Source: Bacteroidota bacterium
Lineage (GTDB): Bacteria > Bacteroidota > Bacteroidia > Chitinophagales > Chitinophagaceae
Direction: 5' to 3'
Length of the DNA: 64,000 nt
NCBI GenBank assembly: GCA_963169635.1
Contig: CAUJDL010000087.1
Coordinates: forward strand, 16,360 to 80,359
This document shows, in pieces, positions 52,301 to 60,590 of the stretch. The position numbers and the translations under genes are program-made. The notes beneath the pieces were generated by a model that worked only from the letters and a program-made list of their open reading frames with translations, searched no databases and had not been told where the DNA came from. How positions within the stretch are numbered: the stretch's first letter is position 1; every line of letters begins with the position of its first letter.

Positions 52301-55300
52301 ATAATACTTATATTTATATAGATAATATTGCTATAAAAACTTACACTTCTTGCGAACCTTGTCCTACAGAAACTAATGCAGGTACTAATCAGTCTAATTG
52401 TAACAACAATACATTTACAATGGCTGCAACACCAGCACCTGTTGGTTCTACAGGTACTTGGAGTGTAATGAGTGGTAGTGCTACTATTGCTAATGTAAAT
52501 TCAGCAACAACATCAGTAACAGTTACTAGCTCTCCTGCAATTTTAAAATGGACAATAACAACTCCTGGCTGTCCAGATATTTATGATTCAGTAGAATTAA
52601 TTAATAATATTAACTCACCAGTTAATATTTCTACAGAGTCATTTACAAACAGTTTTAATACAGGTTTCTCAGCTCCAATAAATTCTACATTTACAGGTTC
52701 TGCTGGTACATGGAGTGCTTATTCTAGTACAAGCAGATCTACTATTGTAGTAAATAATGCATATTATCAATCATCTCCTTATGCTTTAAAATTATATCAT
52801 CAAAGTACAAGTGGATATGCTGCAACTACAACTAAAGCTACATCTCCTACTATTAATTTAAGTAGTGGTAATAGTGTAGAGTTAAGTTTAAAGCTTTATA
52901 CACATACAATTTCTTCATCTAATACATGTTTTTCATTTAATATAGAAATTTCTAATGATAATGGATCTACATGGAGTAATGTTTATACAAAAACTTCTCA
53001 ACAATTAGTTAGTGCTTTTGGACATGATACTTGGAATACAATTACAGTTCCTGTACCTGTAAGTTATTATAATGCAAACTTTAAATATCGTATAAGTGGT
53101 GTACAAGCTGCTGGTTGTAATTTTAATACTTATTTGTATATAGATGATATTAATTTAAAATCTTATCCTCCTTGTGTACCTTGTCCTACAGAAACAGAAG
53201 CAGGTGAAAATCAAATAAACTGTAATAATAATACATTTACAATGTCTGCAACACCAGCACCTGTTGGTTCTACAGGAACTTGGAGTGTAGTTAGTGGAGC
53301 AGCAACTATTGCTAATGTAAATTCAGCTACAACTACTGTAACTGTTACAAATTCTCCAGCTATTTTAAAATGGACAATTACTACACCAGGATGCCCAGAT
53401 ATTTATGATTCAGTTACATTAACTAATAATACAAATACACCAACAGTTATTGCTCATGAAACATTCCCTAATTGCTTTAACACAGGTGGTTCTAGTCCTG
53501 TAAATACAACTTTTGTTGGTTCTACAGGTACATGGAAAGCTTACTCTACAACAAGTAGATCAACAATTGTTGTTGATGGTTTTGTCAATCAATCATCTCC
53601 TTATGCTTTAGAATTAGTAAATATTAGCACAAGTGGTTATGCTGCAAGTACATCTACTGCTACTTCTCCTAAATTAAATTTAAGTAGTGGTAATAATGTT
53701 GAGTTAACATTTAAATTATATACATACAATGTATCTGCTTCTAATACATGTTATACATTTAATATAGATATTTCTAATGATAATGGTACAACATGGTCAA
53801 GTGCTTATACACAAACAGCACAACAAATAGCTAATGCATACTTGCCTCAAACTTGGAATACAATTACAATTTCAATTCCTGCAAGTTACTATAATGCTAA
53901 TTTTAAATATCGTTTTACAGGTGTACAAGCTGCTGGTTGTAATTTTAATACTTATTTATATATAGATGATGTTTCTATTAAATCTTATGAGCCATGTGTA
54001 GTTTGTCCTGAAGAAACTAATGCAGGTATTGATATTACCAATTCTAATAACAATAACTTTACAATGAATGCTACTCCAGCACCTATTGGTTCTACTGGTA
54101 CTTGGAGTATTGTTAGTGGTAGTGCAACTATTGCAGATATTCATTCTCCTACAACAACTGTAATCATTGCAAGTTCTCCTGTTACTTTAAAATGGACAAT
54201 AACAACACCTGGTTGTGATGATATTTTTGATTTAGTAGTTTTGGTAAATAATGTAGATTGTGGACCAAATACATTTAGCCCTACTAAAGAAGCTAAAGGT
54301 TTTGATATCTTCTCTAAAGAAGGTGTAACATTAACTGGAGGTCATACAGATGGTGGTGTTGCATTAGGTGGAAACTTAACATTAAGTGGTGCTTCTATTT
54401 TAACAATGAATCACACAGGTTATTATCCTAATGGCTATAATGTAGCTGGTAACTATGGTTTAGTAATTGGTGGAAGAGTTTATTATAATTCAGGAAATCA
54501 AACAAATGTAAACTCTGGTGCAAAACTAAGAATAGGAAATACTACAGGTTCTACTTTATGGGATCAAGATCCTAATAATGCTACTGTTAATTTACGTTTA
54601 ACATCAAATGCTTCTTCAGGATGGACTGGTTATAACAGTACACCTGCAATACTTTTAAATAGTTTACAAACTGCTGCAAGTGCTATTACACCAAGTGGTA
54701 TAAACTTTACTTCAGCTTTTTCAACTTTAGTTGCAAATGCTAATTTAATGAGTACTTATTCTGCATCTTCACCATGTGCAAGTCAGTTAAATATTATTAC
54801 TTTAAGTGGAACTACACCAACGATTACTTTAGTTAATAATAAAGTAAACGTAGTAAATATTGATGGAGATGATTTTGCTGCAATTACTAATATTACTTTT
54901 AATAATGCACCAACAGCTACAAGACCATTAATATTTAATATTAATTATACTGGTTCTGGTACTTACTCACCTTATAATTCTACAGGCTTACAAAATACTG
55001 ATGGTAGATTTATAATTTATAATTTATACAACTGTACAGGCACTGTAACTTTCAATGCATCTAATGTATTAAGAGGTACTATACTAGCACCAAATGCAGA
55101 AATTATTTGGAATGGTAGTAATAATTTAGAAGGACAAATTATCGCTAAAAATGCAACACTTGTTGCTGGAGAAATACATACACAAATTTTTGATGTTTGT
55201 TTACCAAGTTGTAATCCTTCAATTTCTATTAGTGGTAATGTGTATGCATCTATTGTTTCTTGTACACCAAATGTAGTTGGTGGTGTAAGAACTAATGTAA

Positions 55301-57342
55301 ACAATACTTTATATGCTAACTTAGTTGGTACTGATAATAAAGTTGTAAGTAGTGTAGCAGTTGCTTCAAATGGTACATTTACTTTTGCAAGTGTATTTGG
55401 AAATACTACTTATAATATAATACTTACAGAAGGTGTTAGAACTGTTGGTAGCAATTTAACTGCTGCTGATTTACCTGCTCATTATCTAAGTGTAAAAGAA
55501 TTTTTAGGTGCAGGTGCTGGTAATGATGGTACTGCAAATAGTATTTTAAATGTTGTAACAACTAATACAAATGTTACTAATGCTAATTTTGAAATAGGAA
55601 AAGATACTGATGGCGATGGTGTACCTGATTATTTAGATATTGATGATGATAATGATGGTATTACTGATGTAAATGAACATGGTGGTATTGATCCTTTAGC
55701 TGATTGTGATTGCGATGGAATACCTAATTATTTAGATACAACACCAGGCTGTGGTATTGTTTGGGCAGATTGTAATATGGATGGCATTAATGATAATTTT
55801 GATTGGGATAGAGATGGTATAATTAATTCTTTAGATTTAGATAGTGATAATGATGGTATAGTAGATGTTGTAGAAGCAAGACCAAATGGTGTAGCATTCT
55901 TAAACCAAGTAAATGGTACTATTACAGGTACAGATGCTGATGGCAATGGTTTAATGAGTTCTGCAGATAATGGTTCTGGCTTTAATAATCCTAACTTAAA
56001 CGGATTAATACCTCAAGATTTTGACAGAGATGGTACTCCTAACTTCTTAGATTTAGATAGTGATGGAGATGGTATTACTGATTTATCAGAAGCATTTAGT
56101 GTTCATTCTCCTACAGGTGTTGTTGGTGGTTCAGATACTGATGGCGATGGTGTAAGAGGTGAAAGCTTTGGTGATAATTCATTTGATGTTGCTGATAATT
56201 TTGATGGTTTTGGTGCAAAAGGTTTAACACTTGTAGATAGTGATGGAGATGGTAAACCAGATGTATATGATGTAGATAGCGACAATGATGGAATTACTGA
56301 TAATACTGAAGCTCAAGCTACATGTACATTTAAAATGCCTACAGGCAATGATTGTGATGGTGATGGTGTAGATGATGCTTATGATATTGGTGGTTGTACT
56401 TCTTGTACAAGAACAAGTAGTGGCCTTTCTCCTTTTGATAAAGATGGAGATAATACACCAGACTATTTAGATACTGATACTGATAATGATGGAGTTCCAG
56501 ATATTTATGAAGGTCATAATGTAAAAACAAATAACTATTGGCAAGGTGGTACAGATGATGCTGATAAAGATGGTTTAATGGATTACTTTGATGGATTTAA
56601 TATTATTAATGCTACTGCAAACTTCTGGAGAAATGCTATTAATAATAATATGGGTAATGATGGTACTTGGGATACAGGCGTTGGCCCTACAGGTAGTATT
56701 TCTCAATTACCTAAGAGCAGACAAGGAGATTGTAATGTAGGTGATAGAGATTGGAGAGACTTTATGATTTTACCTACAACATTATTAGACTTTACAGGAA
56801 ATGTAAACAATGATAATATTGCTAAATTAACTTGGTCTGTTACTTCAGAAATTAATATGAGCCATTATGAATTAGAAAGAAGCACTACTGGCAACGACTT
56901 TGTACAAATTGCCAAAGTTCAAGCTATCAATCATTCTGCTGTTTCTACAATTAGTGATTATAATGCAGACGATAATTTAGCTAATATTAATGCTAATACA
57001 GTTTATTACAGATTAAAACTTGTAGAAAAAGACAATAGCTTTAAATACAGTAAAGTACTTGCCTTTAAATTAGTGAAGAATGATAAAACAAATATTGCTG
57101 TTCATCCTAACCCTGCAGTTAATTACTTTAATCTTAAAGTAGTTACAGATAAAGATGAAAATGCTCTTGTTCGTGTAGTAGATTTATTAGGCAGAACTTT
57201 AATAACTAAACAAACTAAAGTTTTAACTGGTATTAACACAATATCTTTCAACGATATTAGCTCGTTAAGTGCAGGCACTTATAGTGTACAAGTTATTTTA
57301 AATAACAATGTTTATACAGAAAAATTAATTGTAACAAAATAA
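49330..57342 (+). CDS. Giant (2670 aa) T9SS-secreted surface protein: Ig-like domains, five 274-aa tandem repeats, choice-of-anchor A-like domain, TSP3-like Ca-binding repeats, T9SS type A sorting domain
   Basis: Signal peptide MKEFNKLSILLFVFLAFGGIQKVPAQ; repeated FPNSFNTGFSAPIN modules; FDIFSKEGVTLTGGHTDGGVALGGNLTLSG; many DxDxDGxxD motifs; CTD AVHPNPAVNYFNLKV...TYSVQVILNNNVYTEKLIVTK. Confidence 0.93.
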   Translation: MKIMKEFNKLSILLFVFLAFGGIQKVPAQFSINNAENTFVKNQYSPSQGYDLFTNFDKSVVTTSDDNVYTGGSCVALTSGGTIGSNQQNCGSFTAAGFTNITSASGGTGGTIKYQWQKLISCGSFTDISGKTAATYSAGAVTKTTIYRRKAWRDCSGGTGNTPIYSNEVTVLIVYPGTISGDQSGSCNYVPTSITGTNESTNNNYCLSDGTAQNQSYQWQQSIDGGITWTNISGATSQNYAPGALTQTTKYRRATTVSGFTCYSNVVTKTVTVTPVVLSEEKFPNSFNTGFSAPINTTFAGSIGTWSAYSTTNRSTIVVNNAYYQSSPYAIKIVNYNTNGYAASTARATSPKVDLSTASNANLTFKLYTYAVSASNTCYTFKIEFSNDNGSTWSTALSLTSQDIYNTYGLNQWGTVNIPIAAANYNSNFKYRISGTSNAGCNFDTYIYLDNFVINSYPVCVNCPTVTEAGAEQTNCNDNTFTMSATAAPNGSTGTWSVISGSATIANVNSATSSVTVTSSPAVLRWTVTTPSCSDIYDEVTLINNIPGITTLSDEKFPNSFNTGFTAPINTTFTGSTGSWGAYSTTNRSTIVVHSNYYQSSPYALKIVNYSTSGYAASTARATSPKVNLQGGHNIDLSFRLYTYSVSAANTCYSFNVEFSNDNGGSWTTAYSKTAQQIANSFGQGTWSTITIPVDPSFYNTNFRYRISGVQASGCGYNTYLYVDNIVINTYGSCEPCPESTNAGSEQTHCNDNVFTTSATPAPDGSTGTWSVVSGAATINDVNAPATSVTVTSSPATLRWTVTTPGCPDVYDEVVFTNEVTGSTTISYETFPNCFNTGFSAPINSSFTGSTGTWGAYSTTARSTVVVYDAVYQSSPYALKLVNYSTSGYAASTSRATSPKINLTGGNSVDLSFKLYTYSVSASNTCYTFKVEFSNDNGSTWNTVHTATAQEIYNTYGLNQWGTVTIPVPVSYYNANFKYRLSGVQNAGCDYNTYIYIDNIAIKTYTSCEPCPTETNAGTNQSNCNNNTFTMAATPAPVGSTGTWSVMSGSATIANVNSATTSVTVTSSPAILKWTITTPGCPDIYDSVELINNINSPVNISTESFTNSFNTGFSAPINSTFTGSAGTWSAYSSTSRSTIVVNNAYYQSSPYALKLYHQSTSGYAATTTKATSPTINLSSGNSVELSLKLYTHTISSSNTCFSFNIEISNDNGSTWSNVYTKTSQQLVSAFGHDTWNTITVPVPVSYYNANFKYRISGVQAAGCNFNTYLYIDDINLKSYPPCVPCPTETEAGENQINCNNNTFTMSATPAPVGSTGTWSVVSGAATIANVNSATTTVTVTNSPAILKWTITTPGCPDIYDSVTLTNNTNTPTVIAHETFPNCFNTGGSSPVNTTFVGSTGTWKAYSTTSRSTIVVDGFVNQSSPYALELVNISTSGYAASTSTATSPKLNLSSGNNVELTFKLYTYNVSASNTCYTFNIDISNDNGTTWSSAYTQTAQQIANAYLPQTWNTITISIPASYYNANFKYRFTGVQAAGCNFNTYLYIDDVSIKSYEPCVVCPEETNAGIDITNSNNNNFTMNATPAPIGSTGTWSIVSGSATIADIHSPTTTVIIASSPVTLKWTITTPGCDDIFDLVVLVNNVDCGPNTFSPTKEAKGFDIFSKEGVTLTGGHTDGGVALGGNLTLSGASILTMNHTGYYPNGYNVAGNYGLVIGGRVYYNSGNQTNVNSGAKLRIGNTTGSTLWDQDPNNATVNLRLTSNASSGWTGYNSTPAILLNSLQTAASAITPSGINFTSAFSTLVANANLMSTYSASSPCASQLNIITLSGTTPTITLVNNKVNVVNIDGDDFAAITNITFNNAPTATRPLIFNINYTGSGTYSPYNSTGLQNTDGRFIIYNLYNCTGTVTFNASNVLRGTILAPNAEIIWNGSNNLEGQIIAKNATLVAGEIHTQIFDVCLPSCNPSISISGNVYASIVSCTPNVVGGVRTNVNNTLYANLVGTDNKVVSSVAVASNGTFTFASVFGNTTYNIILTEGVRTVGSNLTAADLPAHYLSVKEFLGAGAGNDGTANSILNVVTTNTNVTNANFEIGKDTDGDGVPDYLDIDDDNDGITDVNEHGGIDPLADCDCDGIPNYLDTTPGCGIVWADCNMDGINDNFDWDRDGIINSLDLDSDNDGIVDVVEARPNGVAFLNQVNGTITGTDADGNGLMSSADNGSGFNNPNLNGLIPQDFDRDGTPNFLDLDSDGDGITDLSEAFSVHSPTGVVGGSDTDGDGVRGESFGDNSFDVADNFDGFGAKGLTLVDSDGDGKPDVYDVDSDNDGITDNTEAQATCTFKMPTGNDCDGDGVDDAYDIGGCTSCTRTSSGLSPFDKDGDNTPDYLDTDTDNDGVPDIYEGHNVKTNNYWQGGTDDADKDGLMDYFDGFNIINATANFWRNAINNNMGNDGTWDTGVGPTGSISQLPKSRQGDCNVGDRDWRDFMILPTTLLDFTGNVNNDNIAKLTWSVTSEINMSHYELERSTTGNDFVQIAKVQAINHSAVSTISDYNADDNLANINANTVYYRLKLVEKDNSFKYSKVLAFKLVKNDKTNIAVHPNPAVNYFNLKVVTDKDENALVRVVDLLGRTLITKQTKVLTGINTISFNDISSLSAGTYSVQVILNNNVYTEKLIVTK
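50161..54270 (+). repeat. Five tandem 822-bp (274-aa) coding repeats
   Basis: Equivalent codons of the repeat start (LSEEKF / LSDEKF / ISYETF / ISTESF / IAHETF) fall at 50161, 50983, 51805, 52627 and 53449: spacing exactly 822 bp each time. Confidence 0.95.
55603..56600 (+). repeat. TSP3-like Ca-binding Asp-rich repeats
   Basis: DTDGDGVPDYLDIDDDNDGITD, DWDRDGIINSLDLDSDNDGIVD, DFDRDGTPNFLDLDSDGDGITD, DSDGDGKPDVYDVDSDNDGITD, DKDGDNTPDYLDTDTDNDGVPD. Confidence 0.9.
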
Positions 57343-57360
57343 TTGACCCCCTATGTTATC

Positions 57361-57396
57361 AGCAGGTTGTTCTTCATTGGGCAACCTGCTTTTTTA
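57361..57396. terminator. Terminator between the giant gene and the convergent amylase gene
   Basis: AGCAGGTTG-TTCTTCATTGGG-CAACCTGCT followed by TTTTT. Confidence 0.85.
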
Positions 57397-58665
57397 TTGT
57401 ATTAATGGAGTGTTGGTATAAACTCTATATTCAAAACCTTGCAATTCAAATTGCTCATCATTATTAAAATGAAAATTGATACCTGTAAATACATTATAGA
57501 AATTGCCTTTTAACCAATCATGTGTAATATTTATTTTCAGCTTATTTTCTTCAGAAAAATTTAATAATACAAGTACTACTTCTTCTTTATATCTTTTAAA
57601 AAAAATAATTACATTTTTAAAGTTAGATGTAATGAAAAATGTTTCTCCAACTGCTATTGCATTAGTAGTATGTAGGTGTAATAATGTTTTATAAAATTGA
57701 TGTAGTGTTGTTGGATTTTTCCAAACTAATTCGTCTTTATCAAAAAATAATAATCTTTTTTCATTACTATTTTCTTGTCCACTATAAATTAATGGCATTC
57801 CTTGCCAAGTGCAAGTAAATACAGCCATTGCTTTTGCAGCTTTACCATATTTTTCATACTCAGTACCATTCCAACTATTTTCATCATGATTAGCAGTAAA
57901 AAATAATTTTTCATTTCCAATACCATAAGCTGAATATGCTTGTAATATTTTATTTACTTCATTGTATTCAATTTGTTTTTTAAAATATTTTTCTGTTGCA
58001 TGCATCCATTGCCAAGCATAACTAACATCAAATACCTGATGATATTCTTTTTCATCACACTCAGCTAACCAAAATAATTTTTTTATTTCATCACAAGCTT
58101 GTCTTGCTTTTAGCCAAAAAGATAAAGGAACAAGATGTGCCATATCGCATCTAAAACCATCAATTTGACAAGTAGTTATCCAAAACTGCATAGCTGCTAT
58201 CATTGCTTCTTGTAATGCTTCATTGCTATAATCTAAATCAATTACATCTTGCCATCCATTTTTTTCTGTAAAATTTCCGTCCTTATCTTTTAAATAAAAT
58301 TCAGGATGCTCTTTCGTCCAATGATGATCGTAACCTGTATGATTAGCAACCCAATCGATAATTACTTTAAAATCCAATGAATGTGCTGTTGCTACTAACT
58401 GTTTAAAATCTTCTATACTCCCAAATTCAGCATTAATTTTTGTATAACTACTACAAGCATAATAACTACCTAAACTGCCTTGTCTTTTAGCAATACTAAT
58501 AGGTGTAATAGGCATTAGCCATAAAATTTTTACACCCATATCTTTCAATCGTGGTAAGTGTTTGGCAAAAGCAACAAAATTTCCTTCTGGTGTATATTGT
58601 CTAATATTTACTTCATAAATATTTGCACCAATTGCCCAAGAAACAAGAGGAAAATTTTTTGCCAT
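57394..58665 (-). CDS. Alpha-amylase family (GH13) glycoside hydrolase
   Basis: GVKILWLMPITPI, FKVIIDWVANHTGYDHHW, DGFRCDMAHLVP, FFTANHDENSWNGTE. Confidence 0.93.
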   Translation of the reverse strand: MAKNFPLVSWAIGANIYEVNIRQYTPEGNFVAFAKHLPRLKDMGVKILWLMPITPISIAKRQGSLGSYYACSSYTKINAEFGSIEDFKQLVATAHSLDFKVIIDWVANHTGYDHHWTKEHPEFYLKDKDGNFTEKNGWQDVIDLDYSNEALQEAMIAAMQFWITTCQIDGFRCDMAHLVPLSFWLKARQACDEIKKLFWLAECDEKEYHQVFDVSYAWQWMHATEKYFKKQIEYNEVNKILQAYSAYGIGNEKLFFTANHDENSWNGTEYEKYGKAAKAMAVFTCTWQGMPLIYSGQENSNEKRLLFFDKDELVWKNPTTLHQFYKTLLHLHTTNAIAVGETFFITSNFKNVIIFFKRYKEEVVLVLLNFSEENKLKINITHDWLKGNFYNVFTGINFHFNNDEQFELQGFEYRVYTNTPLIQ

Positions 58666-58743
58666 TTAAGCTAACAATGATTTACTTAAAGTTAAGAGGT
58701 TTTAAGTACTAACAAAAGTTTAAGCAGTATTTTACTAAAGAAA

Positions 58744-60450
58744 CTATTTAATAATTTTTTGAAAAATTAAACTAAGTAATATAACGAATAATGCACCTAC
58801 AACATTTAACCATAAAAATCCTAAACCTATTATTCCTTGTTTGTCTAAAATAAATAAAGCAATAACACCAATTTCGCCAATAATTGCAGCTAAGAAAACT
58901 GCATTACCTTTTATATGTTTTATATAAAAGCCTACTAAAAAAATGCCTAAAATAACACCATAAAATAAAGAGCCTAAAACATTTACAGCTTCAATTAAAC
59001 TGCCCATACCAACTACAGTTTCTGCAACTATTATACAAAATACACCCCATAAAAAAGTATATAATTTAGAGTAGCGATAATCTTTTATTGCTTGTTTTGT
59101 TTCATCTTCATTACTATGTTTTTGTTTACGAAATCTTTTATGAAAATCTATCATAGTACAGGCTGCCAAAGAGTTTAAAGCTGCAGCAATACTGCCCCAA
59201 GCTGCTAAAAATATAATAGCAATGATTAAACCTATAAGTCCTTTAGGTAAATAATCTATTACAAAACGAAGAAAAATATAATTAGTATCATTATTATCTC
59301 CTGCTATTTGTGCACTCTTAAATAAATTTTTGTATTGTGCTTTTATTTTTTCTCCATTTGCATTGAGTGCATGAATTGTTTCTTTAGTTTTTTCTTTATC
59401 TAGCTGATAATTTTTTAAAGCAATTTCTTTTTGTGTATTTATTTCTTGAAACTGTTGTTGTAATAAAATGGCACTATCTTTTTTATTGCTTTGTAATAAT
59501 TTTTCTTGTTGTACAGGATTAAAAAATATGGGTTGTGGTTTAAACTGATAAAATGCAAATAGTAATACACCAATTAATAAAATAAAAAATTGCATTGGTA
59601 CTTTTACCAATCCATTCATTAATAAACCAATCTTGCTTTCTGTATTATTTTTTGCTGTTAAATATCTACCAACTTGACTTTGATCTGTTCCAAAATAACT
59701 TAGTGCTAAAAAAAATCCTCCAATTACACCACTAATAATATTGTATTTATCTTTCCAATTATAACCTTCATCTGTAAAGCCTGTAGTAATAATATTCATT
59801 TTATTATTGCTACCACTAATTTTTAAAGCATCAATAAATCCAATATTTTCAGGTAATAAATTTACAATCATATATCCTGCAAAAAACATAGCAGCAAAAA
59901 TGATGATGAGTTGTAATTGTTGTGTATAAGCTACAGCTTTAGCACCTCCAGATACTGTATAAATAATTAACAAACCACCCATTACAATATTGGTAAAAAA
60001 AATATCCCATCCCATTAATGAAGATAAAATAATAGAAGGGGCATAAATACTAATACCTGTACTTAAACCTCTTGACAATAAAAAAAGAAATGAAGTAAAT
60101 GCTCTTGTCTTTACATCAAATCTATCTTCTAAATATTGATATGCAGTAAATACTTTTAACTTACTAAATAAAGGAACAAATGTGATGCTTAATACAACCA
60201 TGGCTATGGGTAAGCCAAAATAATATTGCACAAAACGCATACCATCTGTAAATGCTTGTCCTGGTGCAGATAAAAAAGTTACAGCACTTGCTTGTGTGCC
60301 CATGATGCTTAATAATACTAAGTACCATGGCATAGATCTATTACTTAAAAAATATCCTTCTAAATTTTTTGATGTACTACTTTTATATAAACCATAGGCA
60401 ATAATGGAAGTTAAAGTTATCAATAACACTATCCAATCTAATTGACTCAT
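58744..60450 (-). CDS. Sodium:solute symporter (SSS family)
   Basis: YFLSNRSMPWYLVLLSIMGTQASAVTFLSAPGQAFTDGMRF; YTVSGGAKAVAYTQQLQLIIIF; multiple TM helices. Confidence 0.93.
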   Translation of the reverse strand: MSQLDWIVLLITLTSIIAYGLYKSSTSKNLEGYFLSNRSMPWYLVLLSIMGTQASAVTFLSAPGQAFTDGMRFVQYYFGLPIAMVVLSITFVPLFSKLKVFTAYQYLEDRFDVKTRAFTSFLFLLSRGLSTGISIYAPSIILSSLMGWDIFFTNIVMGGLLIIYTVSGGAKAVAYTQQLQLIIIFAAMFFAGYMIVNLLPENIGFIDALKISGSNNKMNIITTGFTDEGYNWKDKYNIISGVIGGFFLALSYFGTDQSQVGRYLTAKNNTESKIGLLMNGLVKVPMQFFILLIGVLLFAFYQFKPQPIFFNPVQQEKLLQSNKKDSAILLQQQFQEINTQKEIALKNYQLDKEKTKETIHALNANGEKIKAQYKNLFKSAQIAGDNNDTNYIFLRFVIDYLPKGLIGLIIAIIFLAAWGSIAAALNSLAACTMIDFHKRFRKQKHSNEDETKQAIKDYRYSKLYTFLWGVFCIIVAETVVGMGSLIEAVNVLGSLFYGVILGIFLVGFYIKHIKGNAVFLAAIIGEIGVIALFILDKQGIIGLGFLWLNVVGALFVILLSLIFQKIIK

Positions 60451-60464
60451 AGTTTTATACTTTG

Positions 60465-60587
60465 TTATTTGCTAAAATAAATAGTAGCACAATAAAATAA
60501 AATGATTAATAAAAGTAAAAATGCTAAAACAAATACATACCAATGAAGCCATTTTTTAAAAAGCGGTATATTGTTTTTATCATGCAT
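60465..60587 (-). CDS. Unannotated 40-aa single-TM small protein between the PIG-L deacetylase and the symporter
   Basis: Minus-strand ORF read by hand: MHDKNNIPLFKKWLHWYVFVLAFLLLLIILFYCATIYFSK*. 3-bp gap from the upstream gene and 14-bp gap to the symporter ORF. Not in the supplied ORF track. Confidence 0.65.
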   Translation of the reverse strand: MHDKNNIPLFKKWLHWYVFVLAFLLLLIILFYCATIYFSK

Positions 60588-60590
60588 ATT

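Noticed and set aside
50161-54270. Repeat region considered as CRISPR or a mobile-element array
   Set aside because: The repeats are long, in-frame and protein-coding with synonymous divergence; no spacer structure.
55017-56530. Several 60-95-aa minus-strand ORFs inside the TSP3 region of the giant gene
   Set aside because: Arise from antisense reading of the Asp-rich repeats; no independent support.
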